64,000 bases of DNA from Rhipidocladum racemiflorum (taxonomy: Eukaryota > Streptophyta > Magnoliopsida > Poales > Poaceae): assembly GCA_036346355.1 (NCBI GenBank), contig CM070584.1:52039097-52103096 (forward strand). Direction: 5' to 3'. The position numbers and the translations under genes were made by a program. The notes under the pieces were generated by a model. The model had not been told where the DNA came from. It searched no databases and saw only the letters and a list, made by a program, of their open reading frames with translations. The number at the start of each line of letters is the position of its first letter. Positions within the stretch are counted from its first letter, which is position 1. Shown one piece after another: positions 31,823 through 43,193 of the stretch.

Positions 31823-32260
31823 TAAGTCTCTCCGGCTCACTCTCACTCTCTCAATCCCCCCTCTCTCTCATTCTGACTCTTTGTCACTATCTTTAGCTCA
31901 CTCTCACTCTCTCAGTCCCTCTCCTCGATCGGCGCCGCGCCTAGTTCTCTCCGCTCCTCCCTCCCCATTAACCCCGTCGACCACCATAGATGCCCCACCC
32001 GTTCAATCCAACTTCGATGATCCCATCGACCGATGCTCCTTTCCTTTCGTTAGAATAGTGCAAATGGGCTGGGCCTGGACCGGTACGGCACGAAGCAAGC
32101 ATGAAACGCAAATGGGCCATGCCTGGGCTCGCCGAAGGCGAGCCGAGCCGCCAGCACGGCACGGTGGGCATGACGGGCCATTGCGGCCCGGCACGGTTCA
32201 GGCCCAAAGCACGATGGGCCTGTGTCGGGCTAGCCCATCACGGCACGACGCCCACCACTA

Positions 32261-32852
32261 ATCAACACATAGCACTCAGTTTAAATTATTTTTAAACAAA
32301 ATTCAGTTTTTTATTTTTTCCCAAAAAAGATTTCTACAATATGTTTTTGTTTTTTCAAAGAAAATAAGTTTTATTTTTATTTCTTATAAGATTTGCTTTC
32401 TCTGTTAAAATTAACGGTATGATTTTTATTTTTATTTTTTTAAATAAAGTCAATACTTTTTTTTTTTTGGGGGGGGGGGGGTTGCCCCAAAAAAAGATTT
32501 CCGCTCTTTGTTAAAATATCTGCCTGTTTTGGTGCTTCTTCCGGCTGCAGCAACTCACGGGCCCAGCTGAGTAACTATTTACTTATATGACTATATCTAA
32601 GGGGTGTCCTGACTGACATACGGGCCATACTTGCCAGCTACTTAATGAGAGTAAGGGCATTTTGGGCAATAGAACAAAAGACAGACATGGGTAACAATTG
32701 GCCACTAACAAAAGGATAAACTTCTAAAAACCGATGTCCTGATAAACTTCTAAAAACCGATGTCCTGGGAGGAATAATCACTTATTCACACCAGATTGTA
32801 AAATCATGGGTAATATTGTGGCATCTAAGGATTTTTCTCTTATATTAACAAA
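32261..32852. other. Intron 1 spacer with poly-T/poly-G run
   Basis: AT-rich, with T(12)G(12) at about 32457-32482. A 24-bp direct repeat 'gataaacttctaaaaaccgatgtcc' type occurs near 32716 and 32742. No gene. Confidence 0.45.
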
Positions 32853-34248
32853 TAGGAAAAAGTATATTTGATCTCCCTAAACTCTTCACAAAGTCTGAAA
32901 ATCAACCTCAAACTACACAGTTGGGTACGTGACAACCTTCAAATATCGTTACCAAGCAAAATACCCTTAGACGGAAGGAACCCAATTTTCAGTCGCTGTA
33001 GCGCCAAGGTGGCAGTGGTTTATGATATGTGAGGTGTTTTGGAGACAACATGGAAAGAAACCATGTCCATGTCAACATCCATGTCAGTTCTCCTCTTTCC
33101 TCTTCCTCCCTTTGTCCCCCATTCTTTCTCTACGTAAGGCCGACTACAAACCCTTCATGTCCACTGCTAGCGAGCTCTCCTACCCAACTGCCACAACGAG
33201 TTCCTAGACGAGGCCACCATCCCTGCCCCCACCTCTTCCCCTTCGCCCTCTCCACCATGTTCCCACCACTACCTCCCCCCTCCAACGTCTTGTACGCCTT
33301 CCTCGTCATCATGCTCCACCTCCATGGTGACCGAGTGCCCTAGCCTTGCTCTACCATGTGTTGGCGTCCTCTCCCATGGAATATGTTCAATGAGAGCTCA
33401 GTCACTATCGCCGTCGCCACCCAAACTCCAGTCAAGACCCGCTGCCGTGTTCTAGTTGCACTGGTGATGTTTTCGCAAATCCTTTCATGTCATGTTGTGT
33501 TCCCCCATTGCTCAACCTACCCACAAAGTTAATTTTGATTCTTTTGTCGTAGCTCACCGAATCGACCATTTTCCTCCACCTCAAGTCATCTTCTCTGGTG
33601 TCATCCATCTGGACTGGTTAATCTTGGTCTGATTGCTTGGCATAGGAGAATCCTCTCACCATAGCCCACGTTTTGACATGCTCACCTTTTCCTCCTGACC
33701 TCTGTAAAACTACCACCACCATCACTGAATCACCGTCGCCTCCATTGCTCATTGTGTGCACATCTCCATCACTCCAAGTCTCGAACCTCCACCACCAATA
33801 GCCTTCCCCAGTCACAACCATCACATTTTTATCTTTATCGGTGCCTCCCTACCCCTCCTCCAACGTCGGCATATGCCGCCCGTGCCCACCATCATTTTCC
33901 TCCTTTGCTTCCTAGCCGAGGAGGAACGACTACTGTCCCCCTCTCTCACCCCCTATGACAGGTGGACCGTGGACACCACTCACAAGAATTTCTTTTAAAC
34001 AAAGGAATAAAAGTTGACTCAACGACATATGAACCCAACCTCTTCAAAAATCTTTAAAACATATTTGTAAAATAGAGTCATTGACACGTGGACGACACGA
34101 TTAGCAAAGCCATACCACGCAGATGCCATGTCAGCGAAACCAGGGTAGTTTTGGTCTTAGAGGTAAATTGTAGAATATCTGGTTTTGTAGTTCAAGGCTG
34201 ATTTGTAGGCTTTTGCGTAGTTTAGAGTCAAATTGACTTTTTTCCCTA
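32853..34248. mobile_element. MULE-like element with long inverted ends
   Basis: The first about 120 bp (TAGGAAAAAGT, GATCTCCCTAAACT, AATCAACCTCAAACTACA) and the reverse complement of the last about 110 bp (TAGGGAAAAAAGTCAATTTG, ACTCTAAACTACG, AATCAGCCTTGAACTACA) align with many substitutions. Long degenerate terminal repeats suggest a Mutator-like origin. The middle (about 33020-33990) is C-rich and unlike the ends, so it may be captured host sequence; its ORFs (up to 104 codons) are unrecognised. No clear target duplication. Confidence 0.55.
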
Positions 34249-34686
34249 CCAAATAACAAGACAGAGAGGATTTATTTTTGATAGGATAAAACATCATCAT
34301 CATTTACGAAAGAATCTATGCACTAGAATTATTAGGCATGACACGTAGTATAGTATAGTTACTACTTACCAGCACTGCAGAACCTATCCAAGAATAGATA
34401 GTAGAAGATATAAACAAAAAATCTAACAAATAAGTACATGGATATTTGGACTGAAGTTTTCCGCAGATCTGCAAAGTTCGTGATGAAACGTACTAACGTG
34501 AAGGCCAAAAAAAAAAAAAAAAAGACTAGAAAACGCATAGCAGCAAATCAGTACTAGTTTCTAGGTTGGGACATTAGGTACCAAAATTTTTGAACATTTG
34601 TAGGAAATTATCGTCACGTAGCGTTGCAACTAATTAACTCCAGGTTGAAGGTTGTGCAAACTAAGTAGGTACAAACCAATTAACCA
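34249..34686. other. WAK intron 1, 5'-proximal spacer
   Basis: AT-rich, no gene or element recognised. Confidence 0.5.
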
Positions 34687-34763
34687 CTAGAGCAACAACC
34701 CATAAGTTGAATATGTGCTATCCCCTGCCCTAGTTCCGCTCACGCCGAGATTAACAAGAGTAC

Positions 34764-35694
34764 CTTGTATGCATCCACCTTGAATGTACGGATTGCCATC
34801 ATAGAGATTGTTGGAGCAGGTACAATGGTAGCCTCCGTTTTCATCATGATTATCCACGCAGTTGCTACTACCACATGCGTACGACTTCTTCTCCAGCTGA
34901 GCCCTTCGACAGTTTGGTTGATCTGTGATAACCGTAGTCAGGTAGGCCGAAGTAGAACCATTGATGCTTGCGTCGATCTTATCGGACAGGAGATCTGCCA
35001 TGCTAAAATTATACCGTTCCTGATTATATCCGTATGTTAAAAAGGCCTTAACTGTAGCATTAGCAACTTCAATAGGCTGCTTTGCTTCTTTCTGAACGAT
35101 GGAAATTCTAAAGGCCCGAACGGGTCTTTCGAAGGTGATGACACAGCAGCCCATGCCGCTGCAAGCTCTTCCGTCTGCTTCCTTCCGCATGGTCGCCATG
35201 TCAGCACACATGCTTGAACAATACCCCCAGACGTGGTCGGTGTCAGGATCGAGCATGAAGACATCAATTCCGCAACCGACAATCACCAAACAATTACCAT
35301 ATGAAGGGTCGATGCTAAGGCTCTTCCGAGGCGATTCCCATGACCTGTTGTAGGTGCGCAGTACAGCGGGTGTGGTGGCGATGTTGAAGACGACCGAGAC
35401 ATAGACACCAGATGATGCTTCAACACCACCAGATGGATATTGTTCACCAATCTCAGTGGTGGTGGTGTTACCCAAGAAGAGCTTCGGAGGTCGGGAGCTG
35501 TTGTTGCAGGTGACCTCGAATCCCGGTCGGAAGCAGTCGGCCCCGATGCCGAAGGGATAGGTTATGTTCACGTCACCGCATGATTTAGGACAGTGAGCGA
35601 GATCGGTGGCGGAGGGCGGCGTGCCGGATGTCCACCGCCCGGCGGCGGCCACGGCTAGGCACGTCAACACGGCCCACACAATAGCTGCACCCAT
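34764..35694 (-). CDS. Wall-associated receptor kinase, exon 1 (signal peptide, first GUB_WAK, EGF-like)
   Basis: I chose the ATG at 35692-35694 because it opens a signal peptide (MGAAIVWAVLTCLAVAAAG). The in-frame ATG 38 codons upstream lies beyond the TATA box. A GUB_WAK galacturonan-binding module follows (CPKSCGDVNITYPFG, residues about 35-60), then a long Cys-rich region and an EGF-like end (YACGSSNCVDNHDENGGYHCTCSN, NPYIQGGCIQ). The exon ends in phase 1 at ATACAAG|GTACTC. Reading on gives a stop at 34687, so the exon alone would make a short secreted protein. The matching phase-1 acceptor at 23530 gives GGCIQ-EYDPTRDRQ, a junction like those of grass WAKs with two GUB_WAK modules. The full chain would be 905 aa. 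Confidence 0.82.
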
Positions 35695-35758
35695 CTTTAA
35701 CAGAATGATCGAGGATGCTTCATGTTGGTGAGGGACGAACTTAACCACCCAGGTTGTG

Positions 35759-35772
35759 TTATATATATATAA
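35759..35772 (-). promoter_or_regulatory. TATA box of the WAK gene
   Basis: TTATATATATATAA lies 65-78 bp upstream of the chosen ATG on the minus strand, leaving room for a leader of about 35 bp. Confidence 0.6.
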
Positions 35773-35846
35773 GCTATACCAGCGTAGAGGTACAGTGTTA
35801 TAACGCATTGCCCGCGCTGGTTGCCATCAGAATAATTAATCACTTG

Positions 35847-36013
35847 TGAGACTTGGAAGAGTCCAGTTGACGCGCGCGATGGTGAAGGTGTGTGACAGTG
35901 CTACGACCCTAACGTGTAAAACAGGGCACCGACCGATGTAGCCGTATCACCACAGAAAATGAGTTTGAGGGTTAAACGGCTTTAACCACGACGACCACAG
36001 TGGCAAGCGGAAG
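35847..36013. repeat. Duplicated WAK upstream segment, copy 1
   Basis: From TGAGACTTGGAAGAG to GGCAAGCGGAAG. It is about 90 % identical by eye to 36849-37013 in the same orientation. It starts about 150 bp upstream of the WAK ATG, within the likely promoter. Confidence 0.85.
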
Positions 36014-36848
36014 CAAACTGGTTAATCCCGTACTGGAAGCTATACCAATTTAACTTATAGAATAGTGTATTTTTATACAAATTATACCGGCTACTATTTT
36101 GGGTTTAGTATAATAGTATAACATAATACTTTAATCTTTCACAAATAAATAAATTATCCTACAATAAATATTTTAAGCTAACACAAATATTGTTTTTCAT
36201 CATAAATATTATTGTCAAATTAATCATCGCACATATATATCGCAAATAGAATTAAAATCTCTCCATTGATGAGTGATTTGACAACACACAAATAATTCAT
36301 AAGAATTTTGTATCATTCAATAACTCCCCCTAAACATATGCAAACTGTATTCTCAGTTTAGCTCAATGTCAATATTATCTTAGTTTAATCAAAATATAGC
36401 ATATTATTTCTCCCCCTTTGGCAAACACACATCAAGATTAAATAAATTTCATACGAGTAATTAAAAAGTAGAAGATGGAATTAGATTTATGCACTCAAAA
36501 GATATATTAGCAATGAAGTTAACATCGGTGCAACAACTAGTCCAGTAGCTAGTGAATAGAATATACAGTAGAAAAATATAGCAGTGATAAACAAAAAAAT
36601 GTAGTAGAGCCTAGCAAATCTGCCAAAAATAATCGACTGGGTGACTTAGTCATCGTGGCCCTCACCACTAAAGAAGTGCTCCTCTTCTAAAAACAACAGA
36701 TAATGCAAGGTGAGTACAAAAAGTTACCTCTTCCATAGGTGATATAGTAAACCTGAGTTTTAAATCAATTTTTAATACCGGATCTAACCTGAAGTTCAAC
36801 CCAACTTTTTTCAGATGGAACCTCTTCCATCTACAAATCATTTTCAAA
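36014..36848. other. AT-rich sequence between the two upstream copies
   Basis: About 835 bp, very AT-rich, no ORF. It may be an insertion or the middle of the duplicated region. Confidence 0.5.
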
Positions 36849-37013
36849 TGAGACTTGGAAGAGTCTAGTCGACGCGCGCGAGGGCGAAGGTGTGACAGTG
36901 CTATGACCCTAACGTGTAAAACAGGGCGCCGACCGATGTTGCCGTACCACCACAGAAAATGAGTTTGAAGTTTAAACTGCTTTAACCACGACGACCACGG
37001 CGGCAAGCGGAAG
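36849..37013. repeat. Duplicated WAK upstream segment, copy 2
   Basis: Partner of 35847-36013. It shares GACGCGCGCGA, ACCCTAACGTGTAAAACAGG, and TTTAACCACGACGACCAC. Confidence 0.85.
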
Positions 37014-37945
37014 TCCGCAAGAGATGCTTTGCCCGGGCCTTGATGGACACTGCGAGACAGCTGTGCCAAAATACTGCGCGGTGCTTAATTAGTCGATTTT
37101 GGATTCCTGTAGGCCCAACTGTCCGAGTTAGCTGATATGCTATATGAATAGGTTGATAAAACACAGCCCGATGACCACTCCCGCCACCAGGCCTTGCATA
37201 TATACGGCCCGCTTAAATGTAGCAGCAGCAGCCTACCCGCTCGTAAAGACGGGAACTCAGGATCCTGGCGTTGTCTTGTGTGGTGCAGCATCAAACACAG
37301 CATGGCGATGAATCCATTTCCTTTCCTAGAACTAGAGATTTGTTTCTTGTGTTAGGAAGATTGTTTCCGATGGTTCAGTTGTTACCTTTGCACATTCATC
37401 ATGCATCTATATAGGAGTACTCCACTACAGATTCTGTAGTAGTGAGTTCATCTTCCAAGTTTCAGAATATTGATCATATGTAGAATGAACAGTAACCTCT
37501 TACTGAATAATGCGCAGCAGTGGGGGTTTTACGCGCTCAGAAGAATCTGCTATGATCTTGCTAAAATCATATAGCTAATAAAACACTAGAGTAAGCATGG
37601 GCTACAATGTTGAAGGTTAAGAAGGTCAGAATAGGTGTCAAGTCATTGAAAAGCACTAGAGTAAGCATTATTACAGTTCCATGACGTTCCTGACTGCCCT
37701 CCGATAGCAGCTGTTGAAATTTTAGTGATGAAAAAAATTTGATGAATTCGCCGCAAATCACACACTTGAGTTTAAATTCCTGTCCATTTTGTCACTTGGA
37801 ATTGCTTTGATTTGATTCGATACATTCCGTCTTCTCTCGTTAGCTGAAGATGAGGGAGGTGTTTGTTTCACTAGCACACTTTACCAAACCAGTGTTATGC
37901 AAATTTGAAGTCAAAACACTTCATTTGCAGAGACGATGGTTAGCA
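37014..37945. other. Spacer without recognised gene
   Basis: Only short ORFs; nothing recognised. Confidence 0.45.
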
Positions 37946-38095
37946 GGTTGGGTGCATACGAGAACACTAGGATAAGAATAAGATGGATTAGATTAGATTT
38001 ATACTCCCTCAGATAGTAAATTAGTAAAAATATTCTTGACAAATCAACGACTAGATGTAATTTCTACTATATACTATATACTATAAGTATAATGC
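37946..38095. repeat. Two-copy dispersed repeat, copy 1
   Basis: Starts GGTTGGGTGCATACGAGAAC and continues with 'gattagatttatac', 'acgactagatgtaatttcta'. Copy 2 is at 38309-38441. Confidence 0.7.
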
Positions 38096-38308
38096 TCCGT
38101 AAAATTTCTCTCAGACTTGGTTATAATCAGCCGTGCTTTCCGTTGAGCTTTCTAGCTAGTATAGGTCTCCCTTTCTTCCATCAGGGACTTGGGGTAGAAC
38201 ACAACACGGCCTGTGTTTCCCTAAAGGGCTGGCCCATATCCCAATCAGGCCAGCCCAATGTCTAAGCTCCAAACTTGTAATTTTTCCAACAAAAATTTCA
38301 CAACAGAT

Positions 38309-38441
38309 GGTTGGGTGCATACGAGAACACTAGCATCAGACGGATCAGATTAGATAAAAATTTATTTACACTTTCTCATATAGTTCTTAACAAATTAATG
38401 ACTAGATCTAATCTCTACTACCTACTATATATTATTGGGCT
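38309..38441. repeat. Two-copy dispersed repeat, copy 2
   Basis: Direct, diverged partner of 37946-38095, same start GGTTGGGTGCATACGAGAAC. Probably a small unclassified element or a local duplication. Confidence 0.7.
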
Positions 38442-39663
38442 GCTTGGTAGCCTTGCACAAGGTGTTGGGAGTTTGCCATTTGTCTTGTACCCTTGCCGTA
38501 TTCTCCCAAGACGATGTGCGCATAACAACGAGTTAACCGTAAATGATTTACTTTAAATTGGTTAACTTTTAAAAAAAAAAAAATTATTTTCGATTGGTTG
38601 ATAACCCAATGTTCTTGCAAATATGTCCGGGTATGTTATCGCCGTTGTCTGCTCAAAATACTTCGCTGTGGACAATTACTGTAGGACAGTATATAGTAGG
38701 TGTTAGCATCAGCCGATTCCTCGCCTGCTCGTTTTGTTTAATCCCACACATACAGGACGGTAAACAAAAACTGGAGACTTGATATGTTCAAACTCGGCTC
38801 GCTCTAAGTTTGATTTGAGCTCACTTCGTGCTCTAAACTAATCGAACTCAAGTTTGATCCTGATATCACGAGCTTCATCAAGGTGAGCTCCAATAGCTTG
38901 CTAGTATGATAAATTCACGAATCACATATTAAATATTACTGTATGCTAATGATTACCAAACTTACTATAGCTAAACTCGAGGTTGAGCATTTTTTATTAA
39001 AAATACTACATATTGAATTGTTTATTGCTACCAAATTACTTGGGCTTAGATCGAGCCGAACTGAAGCCTAGGTCCAAACTCAAACCTCAACTCAAGCTTG
39101 TTTGAGCTCAGACCCAGACTCGTTCGAGCTCAACTAGTTTACATGTCTATTCCTAAAGTCAAACTAAGCACAAAATGACAGTTGTTACGCACCTAGTCTC
39201 GTAGATGGTTTGGCTAGCAACAACTGTGTACTCCCTTTGGCTCAACAGCAGCTGTTAAAATTAGCTGGTTCCTTGGTTGCTTGTTTAGTATACTCCTACA
39301 GTCCCATTGGTCGTCTGTTACTACTTGCTAGTCAAACTAAGCACGGGATGGTAGTAGTTGCTCACCTCTTCGTATGATTGGCTTGGCAAGCATTAAACAT
39401 GTACTCCCTTCGTATAAGTAATTCGTAAAATGTAATTTTTTTTGACACTAAGACTAAGAAGATATTAAAAATAACTAATTTAAAATTTTATGTAATTTAT
39501 ATGCTGATGTACAGAAGCACGCTCATGCGTACAACATTTCTGTGCATGATTTCTGTTCCTACCTACGGGAAGCCTCCTTTCGGAAGGAACAGTCGGAAGG
39601 AGAGGTGCGTTGCCTGCACACCCAGCCAGAACTCAGAAGCAGAGCATTCGATAGAGGTCAGAT
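38442..39663. other. Spacer with a hAT-like relic
   Basis: About 38785-39150 is rich in GAGCTC, CTCGAG and AACTCAAG words (CAAACTCGGCTCG, GTTTGAGCTCAGAC, CGTTCGAGCTCAACTAG). It resembles the hAT element at 47249-47505, but its ends are lost. The rest shows no gene. Confidence 0.45.
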
Positions 39664-40194
39664 TAGGGGTGGCAATGGGGACCCGTTCCCTGATCCTCGG
39701 CGGGGAATTCCTCTATTAGGGGACGGGTATGGGAAGAAATCGTCCTCCGCAGGGATGAAAACGGGGAAAATGATTCCCCCATCGGGGATGGTGGGGACGG
39801 GGACGGGGAATTTCTTTCCCCGCGGGGACCCGGTTGGGGATCCGAATTTAGTTTAGTTCAATTTAATTGTTAGATTGCAAACATATTCTCTAGCCCATCA
39901 TAATCACATTTTCATAAACGGGACAACATAATTTTCAATGAATGCATGCATTCTTTTTTTCCTTGCCTATTGATATAATTTTAGAGTTAAAATGGCTATA
40001 AGAGCTCTTCTCTTGTGTGAACTTTTCGCGGGGATGGGTCCCCGACGGGGCCCCGATACCCGAACAGGGATGGGAATGGGGGGATTTTCTCCCCCGAGAC
40101 GGGGAACGGGGACGGGGACGAGAAAAATTTCATGTCGCGGGGACAGGGATGGGGAGGCACTCCCCGGCGGGGAATGCCCCCGTTGCCACCCCTA
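39664..40194. mobile_element. Non-autonomous hAT element with perfect 8-bp duplication
   Basis: 531 bp from TAGGGGTGGCAA to TTGCCACCCCTA, flanked by GGTCAGAT on both sides (39656-39663 and 40195-40202). Both subterminal regions are GGGGACGGGG-rich, the centre is AT-rich. No transposase. Confidence 0.9.
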
Positions 40195-40202
40195 GGTCAG
40201 AT

Positions 40203-41487
40203 ATAGGTAGGTCACATGCATGCTGTCATCCAGACTCGAGGGATGGCCCATTTGCCATGTGAATTTGCTGCACGATTTCGTTTACGTCAACTGTTTCGAG
40301 TCAAGTCGACGTGGACATTGCGCGCAGGTACGTCGGCATCTTATCCGATGTTTAGCAGTTATATAGATCCACCGTTGAATCAAAAGCGATGGTTTAGGAC
40401 TTTCGTAGTATTGTAGTGAGCTTAGTATTGTTATATGATCTGAACCATTGCTTGTTTTGATCGAATAGTATTAACATCAAGAACTGTTTAACATAAACCC
40501 TTTCCCAAAGAAACGTGCCGTTCCGACTTTTGATTCTTCTTTAAGAGGTTCAGCATCTTTGAAAGTCATTAGGACTCACCAGGTCTGAAGGAAAACTGGG
40601 GCTCACCATTATTACTGGCTACATATTAGAATAACAAACAGATAGAGCCAAATGCCCAAGCGATATCTATCTTGTTTGGGATGTCTAGATGTTACTCAAC
40701 CTCCGTGATGACAACACAACTTGGAAAGAATTGTCTACGTAAGGAGCGGGGGCAAAGGATAAATATACTTCGTCGGCGCAATTTCGTACCAGACATAACA
40801 TTTGTGAAATCTGATTGATTTTGAAAAACTTTTTGCCAAGTGGTACATGTCGAATGCTTTTTTTTAACAAATTTCTAAAGCAGAAAAAAAAAAGTGTCTA
40901 GGAGCTGCGAGGAAAATTAACGAGATGCCAGAGTAAAATACTCGAGCGAGTTGCTGGCACGATAAGAAACTTGGCTAGGACAGCCAAACCAAGACGATTG
41001 ACCTCTGGGTGGCGCGATCGACGTGGCATGCGTTACGCGCACCACGATGACATGACACGATAAACACGAGCGACCTTATTAATTAATCACCTACATGTTC
41101 CCGTTATATTCTGTGGTTGCTCCGGTTCAGCTTTTTGAACGGAACGTTTTGCCTTTGGAAGGTTAGGCCGATATGGAAACTTACCGGGAGAGAAATTTTA
41201 AAGTACGTTATATTAACAAATATATAATAGACAGTAAAAATTAAATCTATTTATCAATTTGTTGAGAATATTTGTACTACTTTACTGTCAAAATAAGTAT
41301 AGATGGATACGGTCCTGCCATTGCATTTTCTAAGTGGGACGTGATGCTTGCACAGCAGACTGGTCCAACACTGTGTTTGTCCTCTAGAGCCATGGCATTG
41401 GCATATAACGGTTTGCAACATACTACTGCTAACCTGCTGAGGTTATCACCTGTTACCCTAACGTTGGGGGGTAACCAATGGGGGTTT
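40203..41487. other. Spacer without recognised gene
   Basis: Only short ORFs. No repeat recognised except short A-runs. Confidence 0.45.
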
Positions 41488-41667
41488 AGGGTATGTACAA
41501 TGATTCACGTTTAGCTGTCTATAAAAGATGCTATGTAAAATTTTAAGTGATGTAGAGAAGAGAAAAGGAGAGAAAAAACTTGATAACTATATAGACGATA
41601 CATTGTATGAATTATTTTTAGCGCTGTCTGTAGATATAGCTGCTATCTATACCACTGCGCATGCCCT
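41488..41667. mobile_element. MITE with AGGGTATGTACAATG ends, copy 2
   Basis: AGGGTATGTACAATG at the left and CACTGCGCATGCCCT at the right. The interior is shared with 3424-3723 (GCTGTCTATAA near the left end, TATATAGACGATACATTGTATGA, GCTGTCTGTAGAT). About 180 bp, shorter than copy 1. Confidence 0.7.
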
Positions 41668-42018
41668 TATAGTACCGATCGGTATCAAGAATTTTCTACA
41701 TAGTCTGACAAAATATAAAATAGTGCCATCTCAAAGGTTAATTAAGAAAATACAAAAGATTTGAAACGCGCAAAGAAAGGGAAATGTAAAAAAAAAAAGA
41801 AAAAAAGACAGGCATTCACCGGCCGTTCCCTAGACTCGCCAATCGATCGAGACCAAGGGACTTGAACCGTTCTCAAGAACACTAGTGGTGGACTGGTGGT
41901 AGCAAACTAGCGAGTGCACAATGGGCTCCATACATAGTGCATACCAGACGTGCAAGCAATTTCGTCTACTGCTTTGATCGATCAATCACTGTTCAGATGA
42001 TAATGAACTACTGATGAT
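41668..42018. other. Spacer without recognised gene
   Basis: A poly-A stretch near 41790; no gene. Confidence 0.45.
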
Positions 42019-42465
42019 CAGGGTTCAAAATCTCGCCAAAATTCGGCGAAATTTCGGATTTCGAGCCCCTCCGAGTTTCATAATTCCGGCGAAATTAAAA
42101 AAAACCCTAAAAAAAATTTGAAGTGCTACAGTACATTAAAATATCGCCGAAATTTCGGTGATTTGGACCGAAATTTGTATAAAAGTTGATCGGATTTGGT
42201 TCTTCACGTCATTTCCCATGTGGGACAGTTGGTAGATCATAATTTTCGCGAAGTTGAAAAACCCCTAAAAAAATTGAAAGTGTGATAGTACCGGGAAATT
42301 CCGCCGAGATTTCGTTTTTTTGGACGAAATTTCGGATTTCTCGGTTCAAAAAAACCGGATTTGAATTTTGGTTTTTGAATTTCGTACGAAATTTCTAAAT
42401 CTTGTCGAAATTTCGGATTTCAGTCAGGCCCGAGATGGAGTCCGAAAACGAAATTTGAATCCTTG
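42019..42465. mobile_element. Non-autonomous hAT element rich in CGAAATTTCG
   Basis: 447 bp from CAGGGTTCAAAATCTCG to CGAAATTTGAATCCTTG, flanked by CTGATGAT on both sides (42011-42018 and 42466-42473). The palindrome CGAAATTTCG and its half CGAAATTT recur many times inside. No ORF. Confidence 0.85.
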
Positions 42466-42473
42466 CTGATGAT

Positions 42474-43193
42474 ATACACATCTGCGTGCCATTGTACCGG
42501 TTGAATTAATGACCAATTTGCCGTTTGACAGCTGGGGTGTTGAAAGGAGATGGATGATCTGCATGCCTTGGGCGAATGGGATGGGCAGAACAAAAAATTC
42601 ACCTTTTGTTTCTTTCTTGATCTCAATCGATGTCTAAACAAACACCTCAAAAATTAATTCACCTTCTGTGTGTGTTTTTTTAGAATAATTTATCTGGATG
42701 CAGTTTTTCTGCACCTGTACTTGTTTTGGTTCACATTTTGCACACTTCAGAAAATTTCAATAAATCAAAATTGATGGATGTAGCGCATGTTAAGACATGT
42801 GCATCTGTAAAAACTCGTGCACAAACGTGGCCATATGTGTACTGTGGAAAAAAAAAGGGTCACGGAAGAGTCGTTAATCAATTATCAGTATGTAGGTTTG
42901 AAAAGGTTTTTTAAAAACAAGCTAACACTGGCCAGTCTTAATTACTCTGTTTTTACGGTTTGAATGAACAAATCAATTCCAGTTTTGTTTAGATACTGGG
43001 GAAAATGTATTGAAAAGGAATAAATCCATCAATTTTTTGGCTCCACATATACACTAGTGGATGGACCCTAGCTGGATCGCGACGCTAAGGAAGGTGGTCT
43101 GTCTCGATCTGCATGCGCTTCGTTTCAACAACTAACCCATCACGAAACTATATACTAGTGCAGCAGGACCTAATTCATGTGTGTATGTATATA
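42474..43193. other. Spacer without recognised gene
   Basis: AT-rich; no gene or element recognised. Confidence 0.45.

Larger units (their letters stand above)
29928..32260 (+). mobile_element. Non-autonomous hAT element B with nested insertions
   Basis: It starts TAGTGGTGGGCA and ends CGCCCACCACTA. The flanks ATTGACAC and ATCAACAC match at 6 of 8 positions. The ends are rich in CGTGCC/GGCACG, like element A. The interior holds a GC-rich segment (about 30100-30730) with no recognised protein, (TA)n(GA)n at 30969-31013, long GA-rich tracts (31140-31430) and a nested Tourist MITE (31585-31822). It is about 2.3 kb with no transposase. Confidence 0.72.

Noticed and set aside
34687..35808. A single-exon 373-aa secreted WAK-like protein
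   Set aside because: The frame beyond 34764 reads through a good splice donor, and the first 38 codons lie across the TATA box, so the true exon is shorter and most likely spliced to the kinase part.
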